Assembly (NCBI GenBank): GCA_030748495.1 | Contig: JASMLX010000032.1 | Span: forward strand, 1-55,413 | From: Candidatus Poribacteria bacterium | GTDB taxonomy: Bacteria; Poribacteria; WGA-4E; UBA9662 | Direction of reading: 5' to 3' | Length of the DNA: 55,413 nt | In this document: positions 44,636-53,695 of the stretch, in pieces | Layout of the letters: the number at the start of each line of letters is the position of its first letter | Position numbering within the stretch: the stretch's first letter is position 1 | The notes under the pieces: model-generated | What the model was told of the DNA's origin: nothing | What the model saw: the letters and a program-made list of their open reading frames with translations, nothing else | Database searches by the model: none | Position numbers and translations under genes: made by a program

Positions 44636-45191
44636 ATAGGGCAAAGAAAAAGGCCTGTGTCAGGTTGGCGATGTCGGCATTACCTGTTTTGACCTTATCG
44701 ACTGCATTTTGTGCGACCCGTTTAAAGACGGGACCTGCGATCAACGGATCAGCGTCAACGATCCCGGAAAAGTCTCGGAAAGATAAAACACCATAGTTCG
44801 TTGGTGTCATAGCCGTTACGTTTGCGGTTCGGATAGCTTCCTCGGAAACGAGTGCATATTCACCCATGGCAAAGGCTGGTTCTTCAAGGACAAAGGTTGT
44901 AGGTTCATATATTGGGTCCGCAGTTGGAGTTGGATCAGTCGTCTTTAACCGGACAATTGCTTTCCGGGATTGACTGAACCCACTTTTGGTTTTTACCATA
45001 ATCTCCTGGCTGACTTCTACCTCGCCCTGGAAAATCAACAATAGTGTATCCCCAAGTTCACCTTCTGTAAGCAAGTCTACTTGCGGGTCACAGGATTTCA
45101 TTTCCACCTTGTTGGAGATATGCTGACACTGTTCTAAGCTAAGATCTCGGAATAAATTGATTCTTTGTACCTGTGTTGGCTGTACGCTCAT
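44625..45191 (-). CDS. Cyclic-nucleotide-binding-domain protein
   Basis: A 188-aa protein that is essentially one cNMP-binding beta roll: INLFRDLSLEQCQHISNKVE, LLTEGELGDTLLLIFQGEVE, FAMGEYALVSEEAIRTANVT and GVLSFRDFSGIVDADP. An insertion (QSRKAIVRLKTTDPTPTADP) separates the two halves. There is no helix-turn-helix, so it is not a CRP-type regulator. It lies 61 bases downstream of an ion-channel gene on the same strand, so it may gate or regulate that channel as a separate subunit (inference). A tiny convergent overlap exists with the Gfo/Idh/MocA gene. Confidence 0.85.
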   Translation of the reverse strand: MSVQPTQVQRINLFRDLSLEQCQHISNKVEMKSCDPQVDLLTEGELGDTLLLIFQGEVEVSQEIMVKTKSGFSQSRKAIVRLKTTDPTPTADPIYEPTTFVLEEPAFAMGEYALVSEEAIRTANVTAMTPTNYGVLSFRDFSGIVDADPLIAGPVFKRVAQNAVDKVKTGNADIANLTQAFFFALSRS

Positions 45192-45252
45192 ATAAATCTG
45201 TCCTTTTGTTTCATCAGTTTCATACTTTATTGGCTTCAGTACTTCAAGCGCC

Positions 45253-46614
45253 CTAAATCAATACAATCGCTCGGTGCTTATCGTTGGTGACATAATCATC
45301 TTTAGGATTGACTTCGATAAATACTTTCTCGTCACTTGTTAATTCAATACCTTCGCGTTCTAGCTGTTCCTTGATCATCTCTACCATAAAACCACTCCCC
45401 GCACTTTTCATCTGCTCTTCTAGACTAGCCCCTGGACGTACAATCGCATAACCGATTAGCAAGCCCGACATCCTGAATTTGAAATGTCGGGAAATCCTTT
45501 CGTGTGTCTCCCCCACTAGATCTACGGGAATATCATGCACCTGTAGGTCACTTTGGCTCTCCGGCGAAAAGATAGTGTCGACCAGTTGCGGTGATCCCGG
45601 ATGGGTGACATGATAAGCTAGTAACTTTGGCGTAAACGCATCAGAGATAACGATCTCGTCGCAATTAGCTCGCTGAAGGTGATTCGCCATTTCAGGATCG
45701 GTAATATGAGCGATAACGCGGATATTTTCCGACATCGACTTGGCTGTATAAACGGCTAACACCGTGGTCTGCTCGTCTGGTGTTTCGAGTTGCGACAAGT
45801 TTGAGTAATCGGGCACCACAATCATATCTTTGGCACGTTGAATAAAGGCGTTGGAAAGAGCACTTTCATGGGTATAGTTGCCAAAGACATGCAAAATATC
45901 CAAGTTGTCAAAAGCACTAACCGCACTTTGAATACCAGCATCATCAGAGGAGGTTTCATTGACCAGCACAATTGACTTGTTCTCCTGATCTTGAGCCAGG
46001 ACAGATAAGATCTGGCTGACCATCGAATTCCATCCGCTGATAATTGTGTGATCGGTGAAAATAGTATCATCAAAACTATCCTGGTCTTCTTTCAGTCGTT
46101 GGGCAACTAAGATCGACGCGACAGAACCTGACAGAATAATAGTCCAGGCGAAACCGGCCATCATAACCAAGATAACAAATGCCTTGCCATAGATCGATTG
46201 CGGAGAAATGTCCCCGTAGCCAACAGTGGTAAAGGTCGTTACCGACCACCAAATGGTATAAAAATAGGTGCTGAGAATGTCAATATCTTCTGTTTTAATA
46301 TCATCTGCAATTTTAACCGATAATTCCTTTGACTCCGTTAAGGAAGCGTTCTGATTTACAAATTGTTCGGCTTTTTTCAATGACGACAGGTGTTCAGCAA
46401 CCTTTGTCTTAAAGGTCGGGTATTCTAAAAAAAAGAGACCAGTAGCTGAAACCCAGATAAAGACGCAAGTCCAAAAAATCCAAAAAATCAGGCGACTTAG
46501 TTGGGAGTTACCTTGGAAAATCGCGAGCCTTCCCCAAAAGGATTTTGAGGCCTTAGGCTCAGCCCACTTGGACTTTGAGAGGTAGGTTGAAGTTGAAACT
46601 GCGCTTTGATTCAT
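45253..46614 (-). CDS. CASTOR/POLLUX-like potassium channel
   Basis: A 453-aa two-helix channel. The first membrane helix is LIFWIFWTCVFIWVSATGLF (about 43-62), a long extracytoplasmic loop follows, then the pore with filter TTVGYGDIS (from residue 129) and the second helix IYGKAFVILVMMAGFAWTII. The cytoplasmic part has an RCK/TrkA-N-like domain starting TDHTIISGWNSMVSQIL. The GW...V..IL pattern and overall order resemble CASTOR/POLLUX channels. ATG 46614 follows CGGAG; a TTG further upstream is less likely. It pairs with the cNMP-binding gene downstream and has a paralogue at 52100. Confidence 0.88.
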   Translation of the reverse strand: MNQSAVSTSTYLSKSKWAEPKASKSFWGRLAIFQGNSQLSRLIFWIFWTCVFIWVSATGLFFLEYPTFKTKVAEHLSSLKKAEQFVNQNASLTESKELSVKIADDIKTEDIDILSTYFYTIWWSVTTFTTVGYGDISPQSIYGKAFVILVMMAGFAWTIILSGSVASILVAQRLKEDQDSFDDTIFTDHTIISGWNSMVSQILSVLAQDQENKSIVLVNETSSDDAGIQSAVSAFDNLDILHVFGNYTHESALSNAFIQRAKDMIVVPDYSNLSQLETPDEQTTVLAVYTAKSMSENIRVIAHITDPEMANHLQRANCDEIVISDAFTPKLLAYHVTHPGSPQLVDTIFSPESQSDLQVHDIPVDLVGETHERISRHFKFRMSGLLIGYAIVRPGASLEEQMKSAGSGFMVEMIKEQLEREGIELTSDEKVFIEVNPKDDYVTNDKHRAIVLI

Positions 46615-46803
46615 CGGAACTCCGGACGCTAACTGAGCCAAATGTTAGTAACTTTAAACTTAGGCCCAGCTTTTTTTAGCACACTCCCAGTTATTTGTCA
46701 ATATTTTTTCAGCTTTGGCCTTTCATACTACCTTAATCCGTTAAGGCGATGGCGACTTCCATACTAACCAAATCGGTATCCGCGTGGCTCAATTAATAAA
46801 GCA

Positions 46804-46838
46804 GTCGATCACCCCAACTTACTATTGGGGCGATCGAC
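46804..46838 (-). terminator. Intrinsic terminator of the MFS gene
   Basis: GTCGATC-A-CCCCAA (46804-46817) pairs with TTGGGG-C-GATCGAC (46825-46838), one mismatch; on the minus strand it is followed by TGCTTTATT. It lies about 30 bases after the MFS stop. Confidence 0.65.
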
Positions 46839-46866
46839 CTACTACGAACGGTGTTTGTTACAGATC

Positions 46867-48231
46867 TTAGCTTCTTAATTTATCGGTGATGAGGTCTTCC
46901 AGCGGACCTTCATTTTCACGCACCACGTTCTCTAACCGCAAGGCCATCAAAAAAGACAAAATCCCGCTAATAACTGAAACCAAAAACAGATGGTGTATAG
47001 TGATCCAGGGACTAAGAAACCTTAATGATGCTCCGCCAATCATAGGGACGAAAGCGAACGGAAACAAAAGGGTATTCATGAAGCCGATATAGGTAGGTCG
47101 GCTCTGGCTGGGGGCGATATTCAGCGCGTAGGTCATAAAACCGACCATGATTCCGTTACTTGACACGCCACCTATGACATAGACCAGAAAGTAGTAGCTT
47201 AGTTGCCGGTCTACCGGCATTAGTGAAGATGTTAGTGCAATAAGTGGTGGGATACCAAAAAGTCCACCCGTTACAACCAGAATTGAGTGAGTTCCAAACC
47301 GCTCCCCTAGATAACGCCAAAAGACATTCGAGATAATACCCGTCATCGCTGCTGTGGCCAAAAAATGACCGGCGGTAGATTCAGTCGCGCCGGGAAATAT
47401 CTCCAACGCATAGGTGGCATAGAAAGGGGTTGAGACACCGACAAAGTGTCCGCAAATCCGAAAAGAGAGAAAGCGGCGATAATGTGGGTCGGTTTTTAAG
47501 ATCTGCGGGCCTTTTCGAAGGTGGTCTAGTATTGATAACTGCTTTGTTCGGACAGGCAGAATCGGCTCACGGATCTTCAAAAAAATGAGAACGGCACATA
47601 GGCTGGCAATCGTGGTACAAGCAAAGAGAAGAGCATAATTGTGGGGGAAAACTAACCCTGATTTTTCTTGATCTAACACATAAGCGATCAGAAAATAGCC
47701 AATTAGAAACTCAAAAAATCGCCCCAGCAACTGCCGCCAACTGAAAAATCGAGCGCGTCGGTTTGGTGGAATCGACTTGGAAATAATATCCATGTACGGT
47801 AGGGTTGATACCCCCATCGAGGAAGAAGCACAAAAGTAGAGAGCTAGAACCACTATTGCCAACAAGATAGCATTCTCAACTGGAATTAGGTAAGCCGCTC
47901 CGCAAATTAGTGCCCAGACCGTGACGCGACACGCCATCCCAATAATGTAGTATGGCATCTTACGCGGGTGGTGTTCAATTAGATTAGAAACTAGCAACTG
48001 AGGTAACATCCAACCAGCCGTCATAATGGAGCCAGCGAAACCAACCATTAGGTCGTTATTGGTTAGTCTCTTAATAAAGACAGCCAGAACGGTTGCGGGC
48101 TCAGCGAAGGCCAGAGAAATGCGAATCAAAACGCCTTGTGCTAGAGCGATTCGAAAATTATACTGTTGGTCTTTATAAGGTTTTTCGTTTAGGCCGGGAG
48201 GTTCGGAAGGGTCATTTGAAACCGGTTGCAT
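46867..48231 (-). CDS. Major facilitator superfamily transporter
   Basis: A transporter of about 454 aa with around 12 hydrophobic helices (for example VTVWALICGAAYLIPV, AILLAIVVLALYFCASS, YALLFACTTIASLCAVLIFL, YYFLVYVIGGVSSNGIMVGF). RRARFFSWRQLLGRF after helix 4-5 is a loop motif typical of MFS permeases. The substrate is not evident. The start is uncertain: an ATG at 48231 is used; the frame is open to a GTG at 48285. It is a single-gene unit, with an intrinsic terminator downstream and divergent from larA. Confidence 0.85.
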   Translation of the reverse strand: MQPVSNDPSEPPGLNEKPYKDQQYNFRIALAQGVLIRISLAFAEPATVLAVFIKRLTNNDLMVGFAGSIMTAGWMLPQLLVSNLIEHHPRKMPYYIIGMACRVTVWALICGAAYLIPVENAILLAIVVLALYFCASSSMGVSTLPYMDIISKSIPPNRRARFFSWRQLLGRFFEFLIGYFLIAYVLDQEKSGLVFPHNYALLFACTTIASLCAVLIFLKIREPILPVRTKQLSILDHLRKGPQILKTDPHYRRFLSFRICGHFVGVSTPFYATYALEIFPGATESTAGHFLATAAMTGIISNVFWRYLGERFGTHSILVVTGGLFGIPPLIALTSSLMPVDRQLSYYFLVYVIGGVSSNGIMVGFMTYALNIAPSQSRPTYIGFMNTLLFPFAFVPMIGGASLRFLSPWITIHHLFLVSVISGILSFLMALRLENVVRENEGPLEDLITDKLRS

Positions 48232-48285
48232 ACTTGTTACCGATTCACCTACAATAGAATGCTCAGCGATTATATCAAGAATCAC

Positions 48286-48625
48286 CGGCTGTTGTCAAAC
48301 AATGAAATACCGCATCAAGAGCTATTACTAAACGCTTGGTCGTCACGGCAGGTAATTTTTCTCGGTTCAAAGTATTTGGTGAGTGGAAACTGGCTTTCAG
48401 CAATTACGAATGATTTCATCGAAACAAACACCACGACAAAAAATTGGAGAAAACATTCCAATTTACCATTTACCTATACATGAAGATGGGGCTTTTGTCT
48501 GATCGAGCCAACTTTATCATTAACTCAAAATCGTTGACACTGGATTTCGTGTGTCAAAAGATTAAATATTCGTATGGGTTTAACTCAAACGTGTAAACTG
48601 GGTAATGGAAGATGCCAAAAAATGC
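48286..48625. other. Intergenic region between MFS and larA
   Basis: No gene is supported. It contains a perfect inverted repeat TTGACAC (48534-48540) / GTGTCAA (48551-48557), possibly an operator. A larA promoter follows. Confidence 0.5.
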
Positions 48626-48654
48626 TTGCGTAATTCAGTCAACTCGACTATAAT
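48626..48654 (+). promoter_or_regulatory. Sigma-70 promoter of the larA-min run
   Basis: TTGCGT (48626-48631), a 17-base spacer and TATAAT (48649-48654). A palindrome TTGACAGTCAA (48663-48673) lies at the predicted start site and could be an operator. Confidence 0.65.
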
Positions 48655-48711
48655 GAACGCACTTGACAGTCAAATCTAAATTTGTAGCCTGAGATTTGGG
48701 GAGAGAAACCG

Positions 48712-50017
48712 ATGCAGATTGGTATTAGATATGGACGTGGAGTTGTCAATGTCGAAGTGCCAGATCAAAATTTAGCTGCAATCTTGGATATCCAGTCGTC
48801 CGCTCCTATCACTGATCCTGAAACCGCCATTTGGTCGGCATTGGCGACTCCTATCGACTCACTCTCTCTCGCCGAGTTAGCAAAAGACCAGCAAACCGCT
48901 TGCGTGGTGATTTCCGACGTCACTCGTCCTGTCCCCAACGAATTGATTCTGCCACCGATATTGCAGACGCTTGAAGCCGAGGGAATCGCCAGAGGTCAGA
49001 TTACAATTCTGGTTGCCACTGGCATTCACCGCCCTAACTTCGGAGCAGAATTGGAAGAGATGGTTGGGGCTGAAATCATGGCTAACTACCGAATCTTGAA
49101 CCACTATTCGGAGCGATTAGAGACCCACACTGACTTAGGAACGACTGAAAACGGCACACCAGTTCTAATCGACCGCACCTATGTGGAGGCGGATCTAAAA
49201 ATTACTACTGCATTAATCGAGCCTCACTTGATGGCTGGATACTCAGGTGGACGTAAAGCGATCTGTCCCGGATTAGCCTCCATCGAAACGATGAAGATCA
49301 TGCATGGCCCAGAGATTCTTGAGCATCCCAAGGCTGCTACTGGTGTTTTAGCCGGCAACCCATTTCATGTCGAAGCGACTGAGATCGCCCGAATGGCTGG
49401 CGTCGATTTTACGCTTAATATTACCATTGATACTCAACGTCGGCTGACAGGTGTTTTTGCCGGTGATCTGGAGACAGCTCATTTGGCAGGTGCTGAGTTC
49501 ACCGAGAGACAAGCCAAAGCCACTGTATCAGAACCGGCGGATATTGTACTGACCTCCTGCGCTGGTCATCCACTAGATGCCACTTTCTACCAGGCTGTTA
49601 AAGGTGCAATTGCAGCCCTTGATGTGGTTAAGGAAGGTGGGAGGGAGTATCGTTCTATATGCAGAGTGTAGCCAGGGGATAGGTAGTGGCCCGTTTACCG
49701 ATCTGATCTTAAAAACGAAGGATCTAAAACAGTTTGTACACGATATTTACGATTTTAGAAACTTTGTCATCGACCAATGGCAGTTAGAAGAGCTGGCTAA
49801 AGTAGCTCGAAAAGCTGAAATTTACTTTTATGCCGAAGGGATTCCAAAAGATCAGCAGACAGACCTATTTGTGGCACCCCTGGACACCCCGCAATCGGGA
49901 ATCGAACGGGTGTTGGAGAAACACGGATTAGACGCCCGAATCATCGCTATTCCAGATGGGCCGTACGTATTGGCCAAGCTCGAACCGGAAGAACTAAATA
50001 AACTGAAAGAACCGTAG
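48712..50017 (+). pseudogene. larA: Nickel-pincer lactate racemase family (LarA), frameshifted
   Basis: Two overlapping frames make one LarA. The first (48712-49671) carries VATGIHRPNF (H106), EPHLMAGYSGGRKAICPG (H172, K182) and IMHGP (H198); these equal Lactobacillus LarA H108, H174, K184 and H200 with a constant offset of two. It runs to AALDVVKEGG, then goes out of frame. The second (to 50017) resumes GGSIVLYAECSQGIGSGPF and continues to the normal C-terminus. The shift is a +1 in the purine run near 49634-49646, compatible with one inserted G. It may be a sequencing or assembly error, a recent mutation or, less likely, programmed frameshifting. The pincer-cofactor genes larB/C/E are not in the window. 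Stop TAG abuts the minC ATG. Confidence 0.85.
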
Positions 50018-50845
50018 ATGGTAGAAAACAGAGACGTAAACGATTCAATTCAGGCTATCCCGACGCACCAGATTGTTGAACTCAAAGGGTTTCGCGATGG
50101 TCTACGGCTGATGATCGATGCCTCCGCTAGTATCGAGGAGATCAGAGTTTCAGTCAAAGAACGGATGGCCAACTTGGGAGACTCTTTGGCCGGCACCTCG
50201 ATTGTGATTGACACCGGTGGTCAGGAGTTAGCGGCACCAGACCTCGAGCATCTAAAATCGCTGATTTTTGAGACCTATGGCCTGGAGATTGTGACTGATC
50301 CAGAATCGCCTGCCCCCACACCTGATATACAAGAAGATAAACAACAAAAGGCCAAAAAAGAAGATTTAAAATCCACTAAGCCAAATGCCGCTGCCGCGGC
50401 AGACAGTCAGTCTGATGTCGATCGCATTATTCCGACCAAGAGAAAGACTAAACCGACCGCCAAAGCAGAGGCAACAACACCGCTGTTGACAGACCTACCG
50501 AATCGGGAAGCTACCCATGTGATTCGGTACTCTCTTAGATCCGGCCAGGTTGAGCGATTTTTCGAGGGCACCCTGATCTTGTTCGGAGATGTCAATCCAG
50601 GTGCTGAAGTGATCGCAGGTGGTGACATCGTTGTATTAGGTCGGCTCCGCGGGTTAGCCCATGCTGGTGCGTTAGGAAACACATCTGCTATTATCATGGC
50701 TATGAACCTAACTCCCACACAGCTGAGAATTGGACATCTTATCACCCGCCCGCCGTCAACTGGAATTCGATGGAGCAAGCCTCAGCCTGAAATAGCACGA
50801 GTCGAAAACGACAATATCGTGGTCGAGCCATTTAATGGCTTTTAG
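50018..50845 (+). CDS. minC: Septum-site-determining protein MinC
   Basis: A 275-aa cell-division inhibitor that blocks FtsZ ring formation near the poles. The N-terminal domain (HQIVELKGFRDGLRLMIDAS) is followed by a charged Lys/Ala/Pro-rich linker (about 100-165), then the MinC C-terminal beta helix: VIRYSLRSGQVERFFEGTLI, LFGDVNPGAEVIAGGDIVVL, GRLRGLAHAGALGNTSAIIM, ending RVENDNIVVEPF. The ATG follows the larA stop without a gap, implying translational coupling. It leads the standard minC-minD-minE order. Confidence 0.95.
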   Translation: MVENRDVNDSIQAIPTHQIVELKGFRDGLRLMIDASASIEEIRVSVKERMANLGDSLAGTSIVIDTGGQELAAPDLEHLKSLIFETYGLEIVTDPESPAPTPDIQEDKQQKAKKEDLKSTKPNAAAAADSQSDVDRIIPTKRKTKPTAKAEATTPLLTDLPNREATHVIRYSLRSGQVERFFEGTLILFGDVNPGAEVIAGGDIVVLGRLRGLAHAGALGNTSAIIMAMNLTPTQLRIGHLITRPPSTGIRWSKPQPEIARVENDNIVVEPFNGF

Positions 50846-50888
50846 TCTAAGATCTTGCTGTTGAAAAAGGGAAGAATTAAGGACACAA

Positions 50889-51683
50889 ATGGGTAAAGTA
50901 ATCGTCATCACCTCCGGCAAAGGAGGGGTTGGCAAAAGTACGTCCGTCGCTAATATTGGTACCGCATTGGCTATGTTGGGTAAATCGGTGGTGGTCGTCG
51001 ATGCGGATATCGGACTCCGTAACCTCGATATTATCATGGGCTTGGAGAGCAGAGTAGTCTATAATTCAATGGATGTCATCGACGGCAGTTGTGAACTGGA
51101 AAAGGCACTGGTGACCGATCGCCGGGTGGAAAATTTAAAACTATTGGCAGCCTCTCAGCGAAACAACAAAACTGATGTTCAGCCAGAGCAGATGAAGGAT
51201 GTCTGCCTCAAACTACGTGAAACTCACGACTATGTTCTCATCGATTCACCGGCTGGCATCGAGCAGGGATTTGAGAATGCCTCCTCAGCAGCTGAGGCAG
51301 CTTTGATTGTTACTACGCCAGATGTTTCCGCCGTGCGGGATGCCGACCGAATTATCGGTTTATTACAAGCCAAGGAAGTCTCCGATCTGCAGTTGATTAT
51401 TAACCGTTTTGCTCCCAACATGGTGAAGAAAGGCGATATGCTCAATCAGTACGACGTGCTAGATGTTTTGTCAATCAAACTGATTGGAATCGTACCGGAA
51501 GACCCTAGCATCGTTGGATCCTCTAACCGGGGCTTGCCACTGATCTACGACGCCACTTCTGAGGCGGCGGGGGCATACAAGCGGATTGCACGGCGACTCG
51601 ACGGGCAGGACGTTCCGGTGCCGGAGTTCAAAGCGATCGGTTGGTTTAGTAACATGTTTGGCAAGTTGTTTGGACTAGACTAA
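50889..51683 (+). CDS. minD: Septum-site-determining ATPase MinD
   Basis: A 264-aa membrane-associated ATPase. The deviant Walker A is SGKGGVGKST (9-18); VVVVDADIGLRNLDIIMGLE is MinD-specific, and VLIDSPAGIEQGFENA is Walker B. The C-terminal amphipathic membrane-targeting helix is present (IGWFSNMFGKLFGLD). MinD recruits MinC to the membrane and oscillates under MinE control. It is 43 bases after minC. All motifs are intact and the length is normal. Confidence 0.97.
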   Translation: MGKVIVITSGKGGVGKSTSVANIGTALAMLGKSVVVVDADIGLRNLDIIMGLESRVVYNSMDVIDGSCELEKALVTDRRVENLKLLAASQRNNKTDVQPEQMKDVCLKLRETHDYVLIDSPAGIEQGFENASSAAEAALIVTTPDVSAVRDADRIIGLLQAKEVSDLQLIINRFAPNMVKKGDMLNQYDVLDVLSIKLIGIVPEDPSIVGSSNRGLPLIYDATSEAAGAYKRIARRLDGQDVPVPEFKAIGWFSNMFGKLFGLD

Positions 51684-51767
51684 ACCACCACCTGTAATGC
51701 ACTACTAATGGCAAAGAGACCTTCTAGAGAATTCCCTGATTGGGATCGAGGATATGCGTAAGATACA

Positions 51768-52031
51768 ATGCTTCAGCGACTGATTCGATTTCTTCGGCGT
51801 GAAGAACCAAGCAGCAAAATAGCTAGCAACCGGCTCAAGTTGATTTTGGTCCAGGACCGGCTCGGCGTCAACGAAGAGGTGATGAAAGATCTACAACAGG
51901 AAATTACCCAAGTTTTGTCTCGCTACTTTACACTGGACAAAAATCAGGTTGAAATTGATCTACAGCGGGAAGATCAAGCTATGGCATTAGTGGCCAACAT
52001 CCCGATTAGGGGGATGAAGGGCCGGGACTAG
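51768..52031 (+). CDS. minE: Cell-division topological specificity factor MinE
   Basis: An 87-aa MinE. ASNRLKLILVQDRLGVNEEV is the conserved MinD-interacting core, preceded by the short membrane-binding N-terminus MLQRLIRFLRR. DLQQEITQVLSRYF and VEIDLQREDQAMALVANIPI form the dimerisation part. MinE stimulates MinD and sets the division site at mid-cell. Completes the minCDE set; the next gene starts 68 bases on. Confidence 0.94.
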   Translation: MLQRLIRFLRREEPSSKIASNRLKLILVQDRLGVNEEVMKDLQQEITQVLSRYFTLDKNQVEIDLQREDQAMALVANIPIRGMKGRD

Positions 52032-52099
52032 CGTCTCGGCGAAAGAATAACTGAGACTTAACAGCAAATACTCCCCACTGAATGGGGATCGAGATAGAG

Positions 52100-53524
52100 A
52101 TGGCACTTAAATATACCTGCCCTGGTTGTGAAGCCAGTATTACCGTCGCCTACCTGGAGGTAGGCCAACCAGCCAAATGCCGGTTTTGCGGTGAGGTTAA
52201 TCCTGTTCCCACAGATGCGGAGCAGGCGGTTACCGTACCACCCAAGTTGGTTTCTGCCCGCGCGCTGGCAGGTGGAGGGAGCGATTTAGGTGAGCGCTTG
52301 CGTCAGTGGATACGAACCGATATGGTCAAGTATCTCGGTGTGACGGTATTGCTGATTATCCTTTCGGCTCTGATCGTATTTGTGACTGAACCGGCGCAAT
52401 ACACCGATAGTGTCGCTGGTCATATTGGCAAGGAGGTAGATGAAATAACCCCTTGGGATACTTTTTGGCATACTATCTGGTGGTCAGTCGTAACCTTTAC
52501 TACCGTTGGCTATGGCGATGTAAGTCCAACTACGCACTTGGGTAAACTATTCGGCATGTTAATCATGTTTGCCGGCTACACATGGAATATCATATTAGGA
52601 GGAGTGGTGGCGTCACTATTAGTTATGGCAGGGTTAAAAGAAGTGGACGAATTGGATGCTGATAAATATACAGATCACACGGTGATTCTGGGTTGGAACC
52701 CAATGGTGGAAGAGATTTTACAGCGGATGCAGACAGATGAAGAGGCTAAACCGGTAATGGTTGGTGCCGCACCGCTGATTGTGCTGGTTAACGAATTCGA
52801 TCGTGAAGAGTTATCCCGGATACCGCCAAACTTTGGGCGACTCGATATTGTTCATCTCTCTGGTCGCTATACGCAACCCGTGATGCTGGAAAAGGCCTTA
52901 GTTGGTCAAGCTGGAACTGTCGTGATTGTACCGGATATTAGCAATGTCGAACTTGACGGACCACCCAGCGAAAACGACACTGTGACCGCTGCTTATGCGA
53001 TTCGGGATCTGACCCCTTCGGCGACAATTGTGGCACATACCCTGGATGCAGAACTGAAAGATCAACTCGCGCGCGCCAACTGCAACCAGGTGATTCTCGC
53101 TGACGAATATACACCTGATCTAATTGCCAGTCATATTCTGAATCCGGGTGCCCCGCAGCTATTGGACGAGGTTATCCGTTTCGCTAACCAAAACCATCAG
53201 CTAATCGTTGAGGATATGCCTCCGCTGTTAGCAGATTCCACTCACATCCAGGTCTTCAACTTTTACAAGGAACATCGCAGTGCAATCCTGTTAGGATATG
53301 TCAAGATGAGCAGTTCAGCCAACCTTGAGGAAGTAATGGGGGTGAGTGGCAGCACATTTATCCGCGACATGATCACGGAACAGATGGAGTATGCTGGTAT
53401 TCAGATGAGTAGTGACGAAGAGTTAACGGTCGAAATTGGCCCAACCGACAACTATCAAGTAGACGCCCAACATAGATGTGTTCTACTGGCCAGTGGATTA
53501 TCTACAGAAGAGGTAGGTACCTAA
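52100..53524 (+). CDS. CASTOR/POLLUX-like potassium channel with N-terminal zinc ribbon
   Basis: A 474-aa channel. It opens with a zinc ribbon (C7, C10 in TCPGC; C27, C30 in CRFC), then helix 1 (LGVTVLLIILSALIVFV, about 79-95), a pore with filter TTVGYGD (from 134) and helix 2 (LFGMLIMFAGYTWNIILGGV). The RCK-like cytoplasmic region begins TDHTVILGWNPMVEEILQRM. It is a paralogue of the channel at 45253, sharing HTIWWSV..FTTVGYGD, GWN-MV and the ending QHRCVLL; that copy lacks the ribbon. I start at 52100; an ATG at 52082 is in frame. It follows minE on the same strand, and the zinc ribbon suggests metal or redox sensing (inference). Confidence 0.87.
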   Translation: MALKYTCPGCEASITVAYLEVGQPAKCRFCGEVNPVPTDAEQAVTVPPKLVSARALAGGGSDLGERLRQWIRTDMVKYLGVTVLLIILSALIVFVTEPAQYTDSVAGHIGKEVDEITPWDTFWHTIWWSVVTFTTVGYGDVSPTTHLGKLFGMLIMFAGYTWNIILGGVVASLLVMAGLKEVDELDADKYTDHTVILGWNPMVEEILQRMQTDEEAKPVMVGAAPLIVLVNEFDREELSRIPPNFGRLDIVHLSGRYTQPVMLEKALVGQAGTVVIVPDISNVELDGPPSENDTVTAAYAIRDLTPSATIVAHTLDAELKDQLARANCNQVILADEYTPDLIASHILNPGAPQLLDEVIRFANQNHQLIVEDMPPLLADSTHIQVFNFYKEHRSAILLGYVKMSSSANLEEVMGVSGSTFIRDMITEQMEYAGIQMSSDEELTVEIGPTDNYQVDAQHRCVLLASGLSTEEVGT

Positions 53525-53695
53525 TACTGATCTAATGAGAAGCTATAACCAAATCCTAGATTGCGGCGACCTGTGGCAGGTGCCCATTATGGGAAATAAA
53601 AATTTAGAATTAGAGATTAGGCATCAAAGCTTACCCTTGACCTGGTGGGAAATCCAGCTTCCGTTGATGAGCCCTTGATTCGGAGGAATTCCAGA

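Noticed and set aside
48226..48483. Plus frame of 85 aa antisense to the MFS start
   Set aside because: No ribosome site, no family, overlaps the MFS 5' end.
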